A DNA stretch of 64,000 nt, from assembly GCA_024919175.1 (NCBI GenBank), contig CP103804.1, positions 2,852,001 through 2,916,000 of the forward strand. The letters run 5' to 3'. Both the position numbers and the translations under genes were made by a program. The stretch comes from Clostridioides difficile (GTDB lineage: Bacteria; Bacillota; Clostridia; Peptostreptococcales; Peptostreptococcaceae). Positions 46,272 to 55,635 of the stretch are shown here, piece after piece. The notes beneath the pieces were generated by a model. That model did not search any database. It was not told the DNA's origin and saw nothing but the letters and a program-made list of their open reading frames with translations. Position 1 is the stretch's first letter. The number at the start of each line of letters is the position of its first letter.

Positions 46272-46302
46272 TATAATAGTGACAATAAATGTCACTATTA
46301 TA
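46272..46302. promoter_or_regulatory. Inverted repeat between DUF6194 and WYL-regulator genes
   Basis: TATAATAGTGACA and TGTCACTATTATA are perfect 13-base arms around ATAAA, only 18 bases upstream of the WYL regulator start. The left arm contains a TATAAT that could be the regulator's own -10 box, so binding would autorepress. Confidence 0.75.
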
Positions 46303-46319
46303 AAAAAAGGGGTAGAAAA

Positions 46320-47279
46320 ATGTCAAAGGCTGAACGCTTAATTGAATTAATAATAACTATAAATGCGAAAAGAAATTTTACCTTGAGAGAATTGGCTGAA
46401 GAATTTTGTGTATCAAAACGAACAATACTTAGGGATTTGCAAGCATTAGAAAGCATGGGATTCCCTTTATATTCAGAAACAGGAGCAGGAGGTGGTTATC
46501 ATATGTTAAAAGAACGCATACTGCCACCAATTACTTTTTCAGAAAGTGAAGCAAAAGCAATATTTTTTGCCTACCAATCTTTAGCTTTTTATCGTGATTT
46601 GCCATTTGAACAAGAGGGAGTCTCTGTATTAAAGAAGTTTTTAAATTGCCTACCAGCAGATGTACAACATAATATTGCTCAAATACAAGATAAAATTGTA
46701 TTCTGGACACCAGATAGACATTGCTCTTCTCCCTTGCTGAAAGAGCTATTTAACATAATTATAAACAATTCTACTCTTACAATACAATATTCATCAGAGC
46801 AAAAACAAAGTATCTACACAATTATCCCTGTTGGTCTATATGCAATGAATGGACTTTGGTACTGTCCAGCATATTGTTTAAAATCAAAATCTATCCGTGA
46901 ATTTCGTGTAGACAGAATTAAAAAAATTATAAATATAGAAAATACAACAAGTTCAAAATACAGTATTCCAAATTCAATACATGAATATCTTGATAATTTA
47001 GAAGTTAGCACAGATTATCATATTAAAATTCATCTTACAAATATAGGAGTAAAACGCTGTGAGTCAGAATTTTTATTAGCAAAAGGATTGACTATTTTTC
47101 CTAATGGTGGCTATATAGATATGTATATCTCAAAAACAACATTAAACTGGGTAGCTGAATATTTCTTATCATTTGGAAAAGAGGCCACAGTACTAGAACC
47201 AATTGAGCTTAAAACATTAATAAAATCAAAAGTTCAGGAGTTATACAATCATTACTGTAAAATAAACACTGAAATGTAA
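46320..47279 (+). CDS. YafY-type transcriptional regulator, HTH plus WYL domain
   Basis: A 319-residue protein. An HTH_11 winged helix lies at about 6-60 (FTLRELAEEFCVSKRTILRD). The WYL domain lies at about 135-210 (VGLYAMNGLWYCPAYCL, EFRVDRIKKI), and the C-terminal WCX segment follows. WYL domains sense ligands such as nucleic-acid or small-molecule signals. It faces the DUF6194 gene across a perfect inverted repeat. RBS GGGGTAGAAAA is modest. Confidence 0.9.
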   Translation: MSKAERLIELIITINAKRNFTLRELAEEFCVSKRTILRDLQALESMGFPLYSETGAGGGYHMLKERILPPITFSESEAKAIFFAYQSLAFYRDLPFEQEGVSVLKKFLNCLPADVQHNIAQIQDKIVFWTPDRHCSSPLLKELFNIIINNSTLTIQYSSEQKQSIYTIIPVGLYAMNGLWYCPAYCLKSKSIREFRVDRIKKIINIENTTSSKYSIPNSIHEYLDNLEVSTDYHIKIHLTNIGVKRCESEFLLAKGLTIFPNGGYIDMYISKTTLNWVAEYFLSFGKEATVLEPIELKTLIKSKVQELYNHYCKINTEM

Positions 47280-47402
47280 TTTCAATGGATACCACCAATA
47301 GATACTACATTCTGGTGTTTTAATTAATTCATATAATGTAAAACTATATTTATATTTGCTAATGCTTACATACTTCAATAGATAGATGTATAAAAATCCA
47401 CA

Positions 47403-47438
47403 TAAAAAATGAACACTAGATTAGAGTTCATTTTTTAT
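47403..47438. terminator. Bidirectional terminator
   Basis: AAAAAATGAACACTA and TAGAGTTCATTTTTT pair around a short loop, separating the convergent WYL regulator and GGDEF-EAL genes. Confidence 0.85.
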
Positions 47439-47470
47439 ATAACTTATTTATTTTCTATAAAGTAAATTGA

Positions 47471-49015
47471 TTATTCTTTTGCTGAAGTGTATGCAATCAA
47501 TTTTTCAAATTCTTCAATTGGCATTGGCCGTCCAAATAGGTACCCTTGTGCCATATCACATTTGACTTCCTTCAAGAGTTTAAATTGCTCTTCTGTCTCT
47601 ACACCTTCTGATATTACTTTCATACCTAATTCCTTTGCCATTTCTACAACTTTGGTAACAATTATTTTACTTCTATTACTATTATATGTTTCCATGATAA
47701 ATTTTTGGTCAAGTTTTAAAATATCCATAGGAATTTCTTTTAACATATTTAATGATGAATACCCTGAGCCAAAATCATCCATAGATATTAAAAAGCCTAT
47801 CTCTTTTAAACTATTCATTATATCAATTAAAATATCAAAATTATCAAATATAATACTCTCAGTTAATTCAAGTTCTATATACTTTGCAGGTATATTGTAC
47901 TTTTCAATTACATTTTTATAGGTTTCTATAAAATTATTACAATATAAATGTATTCTTGAGACATTAACTGAAATAGTTACTGGGTTTATACCTGTATCAA
48001 TCCATCTTCTAAGCTGTATACAAACTTCTTCTAGTACATATAAATCTAAATTTATTATAAAACCATTTTTCTCAAAGAATGGTATAAACTCATTTGGAGG
48101 AATTAATCCCTTATCATGACTTTTCCATCGTACAAGTGCTTCCGAACCTTGTATTTCTCCTGTATTTAGCTCTATTTTAGGTTGCAAATATACTATGAAT
48201 TCTTTATTTTCCAAGCTTGAGAACATTGTATTTTCCATCTCTTTTTCTTTTATTTCTTGATCATGAATCTTGTTATCATAAAATGCATATGAACTTTTAT
48301 GTCCTCCTTTTGCCATTTTATGAGGTATATTAGCTCTATCTATTATTGGGTTTATATCTTTATCTTCTGGAAGTATAAAGTATATTCCACAACTTAAAAC
48401 TAATTTATATTTCTCTTCCTGATTATTATTAAATAAATCCAATTCTTTAAATATACATTTTAATCTATTTATTATATCTTCTTCTTCTCTATATTTCATA
48501 ATTATTGTGAAATTATCAGCAGATATCCTTGCAAATATTTCTTCTTCAAATATATTATGTTTAATAATATTTGTTAAACTACATAAAATTTTATTTCCCA
48601 CTTCATATCCAAACAAATCATTTATATACTTAAATTTATCAATATCTATATATAATAACGCATATTTCTCTTGAGTGTTTTTGTTTAATATTTTTTTAGC
48701 ATCAATTACAAATTTATCCATAGTACTTGCTCCTGTGAGAGCATCTGTATACACTATTTTTTGTAATTTAACTCTTAAACTTAATTTATCATATATTATA
48801 TAAAAAATAAGTACCAGACATACTATAGTCATAGTAAATATTATCTGCAATGCATAGTAGCTAATAAAGTGTTTGTTAAATAAGCTGGATTCAAAGTTAT
48901 TTATGGAGTTATTTTTATAAAGCTTATGTAAAGAATAGACTGGTGTTGTATATTTAACTTGTAAAATTATACAAATAAATAAATAAACCATTAATTTTTT
49001 TTGTAATTTCCTCAT
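47471..49015 (-). CDS. Membrane GGDEF-EAL protein, probable c-di-GMP phosphodiesterase
   Basis: A 514-residue protein with an N-terminal hydrophobic stretch (6-25) and a membrane helix near 55-75, so only a short extracytoplasmic loop of about 30 residues. The GGDEF domain is degenerate: RISADNFTI replaces the GGDEF loop. The EAL domain retains GSEALVRW, ISVNVSRIH, ELTESI, SMDDFGSGYSSL, ILKLDQKF, SEGVETEEQ and QGYLFGRP, so hydrolysis of c-di-GMP is likely. It has the same design as the protein at 8132-9991 but a much smaller sensor part. Confidence 0.9.
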   Translation of the reverse strand: MRKLQKKLMVYLFICIILQVKYTTPVYSLHKLYKNNSINNFESSLFNKHFISYYALQIIFTMTIVCLVLIFYIIYDKLSLRVKLQKIVYTDALTGASTMDKFVIDAKKILNKNTQEKYALLYIDIDKFKYINDLFGYEVGNKILCSLTNIIKHNIFEEEIFARISADNFTIIMKYREEEDIINRLKCIFKELDLFNNNQEEKYKLVLSCGIYFILPEDKDINPIIDRANIPHKMAKGGHKSSYAFYDNKIHDQEIKEKEMENTMFSSLENKEFIVYLQPKIELNTGEIQGSEALVRWKSHDKGLIPPNEFIPFFEKNGFIINLDLYVLEEVCIQLRRWIDTGINPVTISVNVSRIHLYCNNFIETYKNVIEKYNIPAKYIELELTESIIFDNFDILIDIMNSLKEIGFLISMDDFGSGYSSLNMLKEIPMDILKLDQKFIMETYNSNRSKIIVTKVVEMAKELGMKVISEGVETEEQFKLLKEVKCDMAQGYLFGRPMPIEEFEKLIAYTSAKE

Positions 49016-49089
49016 AAAAATTTCCTCCCATTAAAGCACCTCTATTTGATTATAAATCGCTAGCAAATAAACACATTCCAAAAGTTTCC

Positions 49090-49351
49090 ATTTCTTGTAA
49101 AATGGATAGTTTTTGTTAAAATTTAATATAATTATAATATAAAAATAAAATTTTTCAGAAAATTCATGTAAAAATATGAGCTATTTATCAATAATTATAT
49201 GCCAAAATAATCCAATTTATTTTCTATTATACCGATATGAAATGTATAAATCAATAGGAAAGACAACTAATATAACATATTCTATATATATAGTATAGCA
49301 AAATTTTACAAATTTTAAAATAAATATAAACTATCCATTTTACAAGAAATG
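49090..49351. repeat. Perfect 24-bp inverted repeats bounding a 262-bp segment
   Basis: CATTTCTTGTAAAATGGATA plus GTTT at 49090-49113 is repeated exactly in reverse complement at 49328-49351. The segment between is AT-rich and non-coding. This could be a small non-autonomous mobile element or a large stem-loop. Confidence 0.7.
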
Positions 49352-49538
49352 ACTACTTTTTATTAAAATACAGTATTTGCAACATATTCACCTTTAAAAT
49401 TCTATTCTATTTTTCTTCTTCTATTCGTTTCGACAAATCAACACTTAATTTTCATAATTAACTAAATTGAATAATATTTAATCTAAATTTTTTAATCTGT
49501 TACTTTTGCTTAATTTTTTAAGGTCATTTTTTAAATTA

Positions 49539-49600
49539 AAACTCTTTATAAATTCATTTATATAATTAAAATATTATATAAATGAATTTATAAAGAGTTT
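49539..49600. terminator. Long perfect hairpin
   Basis: AAACTCTTTATAAATTCATT plus TATATA is followed after about ten bases by its exact reverse complement. No T-run flanks it. It lies downstream of the ABC operon (minus), behind a second hairpin at 49617-49680. Confidence 0.55.
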
Positions 49601-49616
49601 ATATAATGAAGTAATA

Positions 49617-49680
49617 AATAAAATAACACTAACATATATATAAATAAAGTAATACTTATATATTTTAGTGTTATTTATTA
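49617..49680 (-). terminator. Candidate terminator of the NatAB-CPBP operon
   Basis: AATAAC-ACTAA and TTAGTGTTATT arms flank an AT-rich loop 27 bases past the ABC-CPBP stop. On the minus strand a T-rich tract follows (TTTTATTTATTAC). Confidence 0.55.
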
Positions 49681-49706
49681 TCTTAATATATTTAAGAAGT
49701 TTATAT

Positions 49707-51779
49707 TTAATTTTTTAAATCTTTCCTGTTCAAAAATCTACTTCCTAATATAACTAATATAAAACTTATTACAAGAATTAAAACAAATTTAAACATATTT
49801 AAATTTGAAAAATCAACCTCAATAAACTTATATAAATTAGCTATATTTCCTGTTGCATAATGACTTACTATAACTGCTACACTATTATTTAAGAAATGTA
49901 ATAACATTGATACAAATATAGAACCAGATTTATATACACTATATGCAAATATGATTCCTAATATTGATGTTGGAATTATTCTTATAAAATCCATATGCAT
50001 AATACCAAACAATACTCCACTACAGATTATCGCTAATTTGACAGACTTAACTCCATTTTTTGATTTACTAAATGCAGAAAATATAAAACCTCTAAAAAAT
50101 ATTTCTTCACATATAGCTGGTAATAATCCTATTATCAATAAATTCAATAAAAATTTATCCTTCATAAAAAGAGCTTTATTTAAACTCTCGGCCACTTCCA
50201 TATTTTGAGGAAATAAAAATAAAATTAACTGAGTTATAATCATAATAATGATGTATCCTCCAATCCAAAGAACAACTCCTCCTAAGAGATGTTTTAATGT
50301 TGGAATCTTTATACTAAATACTTCTCTAAAATCAGCTTTGATATAATATGCAAATATTAGTGGTAAAGCAATTATCATAACTTGTGTCATTGCAATACCT
50401 GCTATTCCAAATTTAATTTGAACCAAAGAACCAATATAAATTAAAAGAACTAATCCCACTGCATACAAAATAACTCCATCACTCACAGTTGGTATAGACC
50501 CTTTTTTTATATTACATCTTTTCTCCAAGAAAGAAAAACTCTTACTATTTCCAAAAAGTATTTCTTCAGAATTAAACATTTTAGACAGAAGTATAATTGC
50601 CAATATAACAAAAGCTATATTTGATGTTAAAACTAATGCTATTAGATTTAAATCACTTTTAAAAGACAATACACTTTTTATAAGTAATGATATATTTACC
50701 ACAGGTATTACAGCTGTTACTCTATCTAATACTATATTTGGTATCATAGAAACATAAGATGGTATCATAATAACCAACATAAGAGGAGTTATATAATTTT
50801 GAGCATCTTTAAAGCTTTTTGCCAGGGAACATACACACATACTTATTGCTGCTACTACCATTGAAAATAGACATACACAGATTAAAGTAGTAGCAATTGG
50901 TAAAATTAAATCTCCATAATTAAAATTTCCAAAACCAAGTTGGCTGCTAAGACCTCCACTAACCAAAATAAATGCCATCGTTAAGCCCATAGATAAAATA
51001 TTTAAAATTGCTGTTACTATTGCACTAAGGGAAACAGCCATATATTTTCCCATAACTAATTCTAAATTTGATATTGGAAGTGTAAATAAAGTTTCTAATG
51101 TACCTCTTTCCTTTTCTCCAGCCATAACATCTATTGCTGGATATATTGAACCAAGCAAAACCCCTATTATTAATATAAATGGTAATATCTGTCCTAAAAA
51201 GTAGCCTGCTACTTCTTCCGTTTTTGCAACATCTATAGTGCTATATGTTATAGGTTCTAATGTACTTTGTACATCCAGTCCTTTTTCAGATAAAGTATTT
51301 TCTACAGTAAATCTCTTGTATTTATCTAAAACAGTTTCAATTCGTTTTAAAGAGTTAGAAGAATTTTCCTGAGATGAATTCATATATATTTTATAACTCG
51401 TAGATGATTGCTTTTCTTCTATTTTTATGTAAGCATCAATTTTATTTTCTTCTAAAGACTTCTTATAATTATCAACACTTAATATTTTTATCTTTCCTTT
51501 ATCATTTGTAGTATCTTTATTGGTCCCAGTATCACCCTCTAAATTATTTTCATCTTCAATCATTGATACAAGCACTTTATTGGGTGTACTATCAAAAGCT
51601 ATATTAATATCTTTACTATTCATACTATTTGCAGACATATTCATTACCTGAATCATCAGTAGCATAAGCAAAGTATATAAAAGAAGTGGTATAACAATCA
51701 TCATAAATAAGGTCTTTTTGTCTCTTAATATATCTAACATTTCTTTTTTGAATATGTATTTTACAATTTTACTTCTCAT
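49707..51779 (-). CDS. ABC-2 permease (NatB-like) fused to CPBP intramembrane protease
   Basis: A 690-residue fusion. Residues 1-400 are a NatB-type ABC-2 permease with a large extracytoplasmic domain (about 45-185) and GEKERGTLETLFTLPISNLE near 225. Residues 440-690 are a CPBP (Abi) membrane protease with the motif EEIFFRGFIFSAF near 575 and the downstream HMDF and HFLNNS histidines. The start ATG abuts the ATPase stop, with AGGAGG inside that gene's end. The ATPase gene upstream supplies energy. Likely exports a peptide, ion or drug, with proteolysis built in. The fused architecture is a recognised family, but its substrate is unknown. Confidence 0.9.
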   Translation of the reverse strand: MRSKIVKYIFKKEMLDILRDKKTLFMMIVIPLLLYTLLMLLMIQVMNMSANSMNSKDINIAFDSTPNKVLVSMIEDENNLEGDTGTNKDTTNDKGKIKILSVDNYKKSLEENKIDAYIKIEEKQSSTSYKIYMNSSQENSSNSLKRIETVLDKYKRFTVENTLSEKGLDVQSTLEPITYSTIDVAKTEEVAGYFLGQILPFILIIGVLLGSIYPAIDVMAGEKERGTLETLFTLPISNLELVMGKYMAVSLSAIVTAILNILSMGLTMAFILVSGGLSSQLGFGNFNYGDLILPIATTLICVCLFSMVVAAISMCVCSLAKSFKDAQNYITPLMLVIMIPSYVSMIPNIVLDRVTAVIPVVNISLLIKSVLSFKSDLNLIALVLTSNIAFVILAIILLSKMFNSEEILFGNSKSFSFLEKRCNIKKGSIPTVSDGVILYAVGLVLLIYIGSLVQIKFGIAGIAMTQVMIIALPLIFAYYIKADFREVFSIKIPTLKHLLGGVVLWIGGYIIIMIITQLILFLFPQNMEVAESLNKALFMKDKFLLNLLIIGLLPAICEEIFFRGFIFSAFSKSKNGVKSVKLAIICSGVLFGIMHMDFIRIIPTSILGIIFAYSVYKSGSIFVSMLLHFLNNSVAVIVSHYATGNIANLYKFIEVDFSNLNMFKFVLILVISFILVILGSRFLNRKDLKN

Positions 51780-52574
51780 CTAAACCTCCTCCATTCTAGC
51801 AAGATTTATAAACACATCTCTCAAATTATTTACACCTGATTCTTCTTTTAAACTTTGTGGTGTTCCTGATGCAATTATTTTTCCATTATGAATCATTAAA
51901 ATCTTATCACATAAAATTTCTGCTTCTTCCATATAATGAGTTGAATAAAGTACAGTTTTTCCTATTAACTTTTCATTTTTCATAAAGTCTATTATAGATG
52001 CACTACTCAAAACATCAAGACCTAATGTTGGTTCATCAAAAATATATACTTTTGGGGAATGTATTAAACAACGAGCTATAGATGTTCTCTGTGTCTGACC
52101 AGTTGATAGATTTTCAATTCTGTTGTCTATAAATTCATTCATATCCATTACTTTTACAACATTTTTAATTGATTCTTCTATTTCTTCTTTTGTCATTTCA
52201 TATAAACTTCCAAAAGTTGTTAAAAGTTCTCTAGGAGAAAGTCTTCCATACAGCTTTGTATTTCCAGATAGATATCCTATTTCTTTTTTTGCTGAATTTC
52301 TATCTATTGAATAATCATATCCAGAAACACTTATATTTCCTGATGTCGGTGTTAATATTCCTCCTAGCATTCTAAGTAATGTTGTTTTTCCAGCGCCATT
52401 TGGTCCTAATATTCCGACTATCTCACCTTCTTCAACACTAAAGGAAACATTATTTACAGCAAAAAAATCTTCTTTTTTGGTTTTAATTTTCTTTAATTTT
52501 TTTATTGAGTTTTTATTTTTATCATCTTTTACAACTCTTGTAAAAGATTTACATAACTTATCTACCTCTATCAT
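51780..52574 (-). CDS. ABC transporter ATPase (NatA-like)
   Basis: A 264-residue ATPase. Walker A GPNGAGKTT near residue 57, signature LSTGQTQRTSIARC near 155, Walker B VYIFDEPTLGLD near 178 and LYSTHYMEEAE near 210. A basic insertion rich in Lys lies between residues 15 and 37. It partners with the ABC-CPBP fusion immediately downstream. Confidence 0.92.
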   Translation of the reverse strand: MIEVDKLCKSFTRVVKDDKNKNSIKKLKKIKTKKEDFFAVNNVSFSVEEGEIVGILGPNGAGKTTLLRMLGGILTPTSGNISVSGYDYSIDRNSAKKEIGYLSGNTKLYGRLSPRELLTTFGSLYEMTKEEIEESIKNVVKVMDMNEFIDNRIENLSTGQTQRTSIARCLIHSPKVYIFDEPTLGLDVLSSASIIDFMKNEKLIGKTVLYSTHYMEEAEILCDKILMIHNGKIIASGTPQSLKEESGVNNLRDVFINLARMEEV

Positions 52575-52792
52575 CTACCAACTTGCTCCTTTCTTATTTA
52601 TAGATATATTTATATAAATATAACATATAAACCTTTTTTATATACTGTTTTTTATTTTAAAATATCTTATTTATAAAAACATGTCTATTCACATGACAAA
52701 TTATTACTTTTTATTCTTTTATACTATATTTTAACTAATAAATATAAAATAACATATGAATTGTTAAAGTATTGATAAATATTATCAATAGA

Positions 52793-52838
52793 AAAAAGTG
52801 CCTCTAATCATTTAAAGATTCTTTCAGACACTTTTTCT
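52793..52838 (-). terminator. Terminator of the amidohydrolase gene
   Basis: GAAAAAGTG and CACTTTTTTC arms with a partly paired middle, 20 bases past the stop of the minus-strand amidohydrolase. Imperfect but flanked by T-rich tracts. Confidence 0.6.
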
Positions 52839-52856
52839 AATTTCTCATTTATTTTA

Positions 52857-54038
52857 TTATCTAACTTTTTTGCCAAGTTTAAATACTGCTAAAACATCTG
52901 ACATTACATCTATATTATCTATAGGATTTCCATTTACTACTATCACATCTGCTTTCTTTCCTTTTTCTAAAGTTCCATAATTTTTATCAATTCTTAAAAG
53001 TTCAGATGCAGTTTTTGTGGCTGCTACTATTACATCCATGTTATCCATACCATAATCTGACATCAACTTCATTTCATAATATGTCTTTCCATGTTCATTA
53101 TAAGAAGTTCCTGCATCAGAACCAACTGCAATTTTAATTCCTTTTTTGTATGCTTTTAAGAATGATTCTTTGTGAGGAATAGCCACAATTTCGCACTTTC
53201 TAAGAGTAGCCTCAGTTATTCCACTTTCTTTTCCTGCATTTAAAATAAAATATGGTGCTGCCACAGTTGGAACTAAGTATGTTCCTCTTTCAAGCATCAA
53301 ATCAATTATTTCATCATCTAAATAAACACCATGTTCTATAGAAGTGATTCCTGCAAGCACTGCATTTTTTATGCCAGTTCTTCCTTGCGCATGTGTAGCA
53401 GTTATTTTACCTGCTTTTATAGCTTCATCTACAGCAGCTTTCATTTCCTCTAAAGTCAATTGTGGTGAACCTGGCTCAACACCATCAGTTGTTACACCTC
53501 CAGTAGCCATTATCTTTACACAATCTACTCCATTTTTCAAAACTGTTCTAGCTGATTTTCTACATTCATCTACTCCGTCACTTTCAATCCCAAAATAGTA
53601 TCCATGTCCTCCTGTCATACATATAACTGGACCTGAAGTAACTATACCAGGACCATCTATAGATCCTTTGTCTACAAGATTTTTAAGTTGTACATCCACA
53701 TATTTTGGACAACCTAGACTTCTAATATATGTTACTCCTGAATCTAAATATGCATCAAGTTGTTTTACTGTATTTACTACAAGCTCTACATCAGATACAT
53801 TATCATAATAAACTTTTGGATTTCCTACTGGTTCCATTGTCAAATGTACATGACAATTCATAATTCCTGGCATAACAGTTTTATCTAAATAATCATACAC
53901 ATCATACCCACTTAAATCTTCTCTTATATCTTCAATTTCAAGTATAATATCTCCATCAATAATTATACCTTTATTCTTCATAATACTATTCCCTGTTCCA
54001 TCAATTAAATTTCCTGCTTTTATATACTTTTTGCTCAT
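52857..54038 (-). CDS. Metal-dependent amidohydrolase (imidazolonepropionase-like)
   Basis: A 393-residue amidohydrolase-superfamily enzyme. Metal ligands: HVHLTMEP (HxH) near residue 63, KIMATGGVTTDG with the carbamylated Lys near 175, THAQGRTG near 217, SIEHGVYLDD near 236 and GSDAGTSYNEHG near 305. Such proteins hydrolyse cyclic amides, aminoacylproline dipeptides (Xaa-Pro) or organophosphates; the substrate is open. It stands alone between two terminators. RBS AAGGGGGAGAATT. Confidence 0.9.
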   Translation of the reverse strand: MSKKYIKAGNLIDGTGNSIMKNKGIIIDGDIILEIEDIREDLSGYDVYDYLDKTVMPGIMNCHVHLTMEPVGNPKVYYDNVSDVELVVNTVKQLDAYLDSGVTYIRSLGCPKYVDVQLKNLVDKGSIDGPGIVTSGPVICMTGGHGYYFGIESDGVDECRKSARTVLKNGVDCVKIMATGGVTTDGVEPGSPQLTLEEMKAAVDEAIKAGKITATHAQGRTGIKNAVLAGITSIEHGVYLDDEIIDLMLERGTYLVPTVAAPYFILNAGKESGITEATLRKCEIVAIPHKESFLKAYKKGIKIAVGSDAGTSYNEHGKTYYEMKLMSDYGMDNMDVIVAATKTASELLRIDKNYGTLEKGKKADVIVVNGNPIDNIDVMSDVLAVFKLGKKVR

Positions 54039-54355
54039 TTTTAAATTCTCCCCCTTTTTAAGTATAATGTATTATTCATTTATTATTTTTAATATTCTAA
54101 TAATTAATTTTACCACTATATTACTATCATTTCAAATTTAAGTGAACTAAATATCGAATTAAATTAAAGTATATTCTAATATTGGAATATTTATAATATA
54201 CAAAAGATATTAGTCAAATTGCTTTTATATCAAATATAAAAATAAGACAAGATAATCAAAATGTATATAATTATCTTGTCTTATTCTTATCTATTCATTT
54301 TTATATTTTACACAATAAAAGTATCTCTATTTAAAGTTTTGATAAATACTACTAT
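54039..54355. other. Intergenic region with a terminator
   Basis: About 317 bases between the amidohydrolase start and the end of the ABC-propeller operon. AATAAGACAAGATAAT and ATTATCTTGTCTTATT at 54241-54286 form a strong terminator hairpin (T-run on both strands). The remainder shows nothing. Confidence 0.6.
54241..54287. terminator. Bidirectional terminator of the gntR-ABC operon
   Basis: AATAAGACAAGATAAT and its exact reverse complement enclose about 14 bases. It lies 70 bases downstream of the last gene of the operon at 54356-59641. Confidence 0.85.
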
Positions 54356-55624
54356 TTAATTTGCTACAAAAAACAACTTGTCTTGTAAACTTACATCTCC
54401 ATTTATCAGTTCAGCTTCATATACTGTTTTTTTAAGGTTTATATCAAATACTTGAAATTTTATTGGTTTGGTTCCAACTATATCAAAAGTAACTCCACTT
54501 CCTTTTTTCTCTCCTGATATATTATTTTTTATATTTGAAATAGAGTATATTTTATTATCGAATAATTTAACTTTCCTAACACCAGATTGTGCTTCATCAT
54601 AATCTACTTTTAAATTAAGCCTTTCATAATCTTCTAATTTAATCTTATTAGAATCAATATTATAAACAATATTAGTTATAAAACGACTATTATCTGTAGC
54701 TATAATATTTAACTTATTGCCTTTAACAATATAATCTAACTTTGTTTTGCTTAATAATCCTTTTTCATTTGTGTCAGCATTTTTTTCTTTATTTAAATTG
54801 TCCATAAAGTTATTACTTTTATTGAAAGAATTCTCTTCTATATCATATACAATAAAATCTGAATAATTATCATGACCTTCAATGTCACCATTTATGTCTT
54901 TGTTATTTAACCTTTCTAAATAAAGTTTACTTCCAATAGAAAATTTAATTTCGTGAATACTTTGTTGGTATTCACTTTGCGAATTTAAATTAAATCTATT
55001 TAATAATTTATATGATTTATTTTTTATATCTATCTTTAATATACAAATATTATTGACTGAAGCACCTGAAACATTGGTTTCACTAATCACCATATATAAA
55101 TTTCCTTTATATATTTTGTTAAAAATAGTTTGCCAATTATTTTCTTTAAAATCATGCTTTTTTAAATCAATATCAAAATTTTCTTCTAGGCCACTTTTTA
55201 AATTTTTATTTGAAACATTTATATAATCATTTAAATTGTTTCTTTCATGTACTGAATTAGACTTAGTAGATGTATATGCCACCCCTATATTCAAATCATC
55301 TTTATATATAAATTCGCTTCCGTTATCATCAATAATATCGCTGTATTTCTTATCAATATGCAAATAATCATTTCCAATTTTAGTTTTAGGATGTGTATCA
55401 TTTCTTGTCCCATTTTTATTTATGATTACTTCTTCATAAGTATATTTACTTATATTAGGTGTATATACTAAACTCACTCTTCCCATATCCTTTATATTAC
55501 CATTTAAAGTTCTTATAGATACTTTATTTTTATTGATATAACTCAATATCAAAGACAAGATAATCATTGATAAACATACTGTTATAAAACATATTGCGTA
55601 TTTTCCTAATTTCTTTTCTCTCAT
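54356..55624 (-). CDS. Membrane-anchored secreted protein of unknown function (operon partner of ABC permease)
   Basis: A 422-residue protein with an N-terminal membrane anchor (residues about 9-28), the rest outside the membrane. It is beta-rich, with repeated patterns of the form ILKIDIKNKSYKLLNR and VYDIEENSF, suggesting a beta-propeller-like fold (inference). It is a diverged relative of the product of 56457-57668, with which it shares the anchor plus ISIRTLNGN/SIKTIKGD opening and overall length. The two alternate with two related permeases. No named family recognised. Confidence 0.75.
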   Translation of the reverse strand: MREKKLGKYAICFITVCLSMIILSLILSYINKNKVSIRTLNGNIKDMGRVSLVYTPNISKYTYEEVIINKNGTRNDTHPKTKIGNDYLHIDKKYSDIIDDNGSEFIYKDDLNIGVAYTSTKSNSVHERNNLNDYINVSNKNLKSGLEENFDIDLKKHDFKENNWQTIFNKIYKGNLYMVISETNVSGASVNNICILKIDIKNKSYKLLNRFNLNSQSEYQQSIHEIKFSIGSKLYLERLNNKDINGDIEGHDNYSDFIVYDIEENSFNKSNNFMDNLNKEKNADTNEKGLLSKTKLDYIVKGNKLNIIATDNSRFITNIVYNIDSNKIKLEDYERLNLKVDYDEAQSGVRKVKLFDNKIYSISNIKNNISGEKKGSGVTFDIVGTKPIKFQVFDINLKKTVYEAELINGDVSLQDKLFFVAN

Positions 55625-55635
55625 ATATACACCTC

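Larger units (their letters stand above)
49016..49706. other. Long intergenic region with hairpins, no gene seen
   Basis: About 690 AT-rich bases between a GGDEF-EAL gene and the end of the ABC-CPBP gene. It holds a 24-bp inverted repeat pair (49090 and 49328), a long perfect hairpin (49539-49600) and a terminator-like hairpin (49617-49680). I see no coding potential and no riboswitch consensus. Confidence 0.55.

Noticed and set aside
49016..49706. Small unannotated gene
   Set aside because: Stops occur in all frames and no start with an RBS is seen; the region is dominated by inverted repeats.
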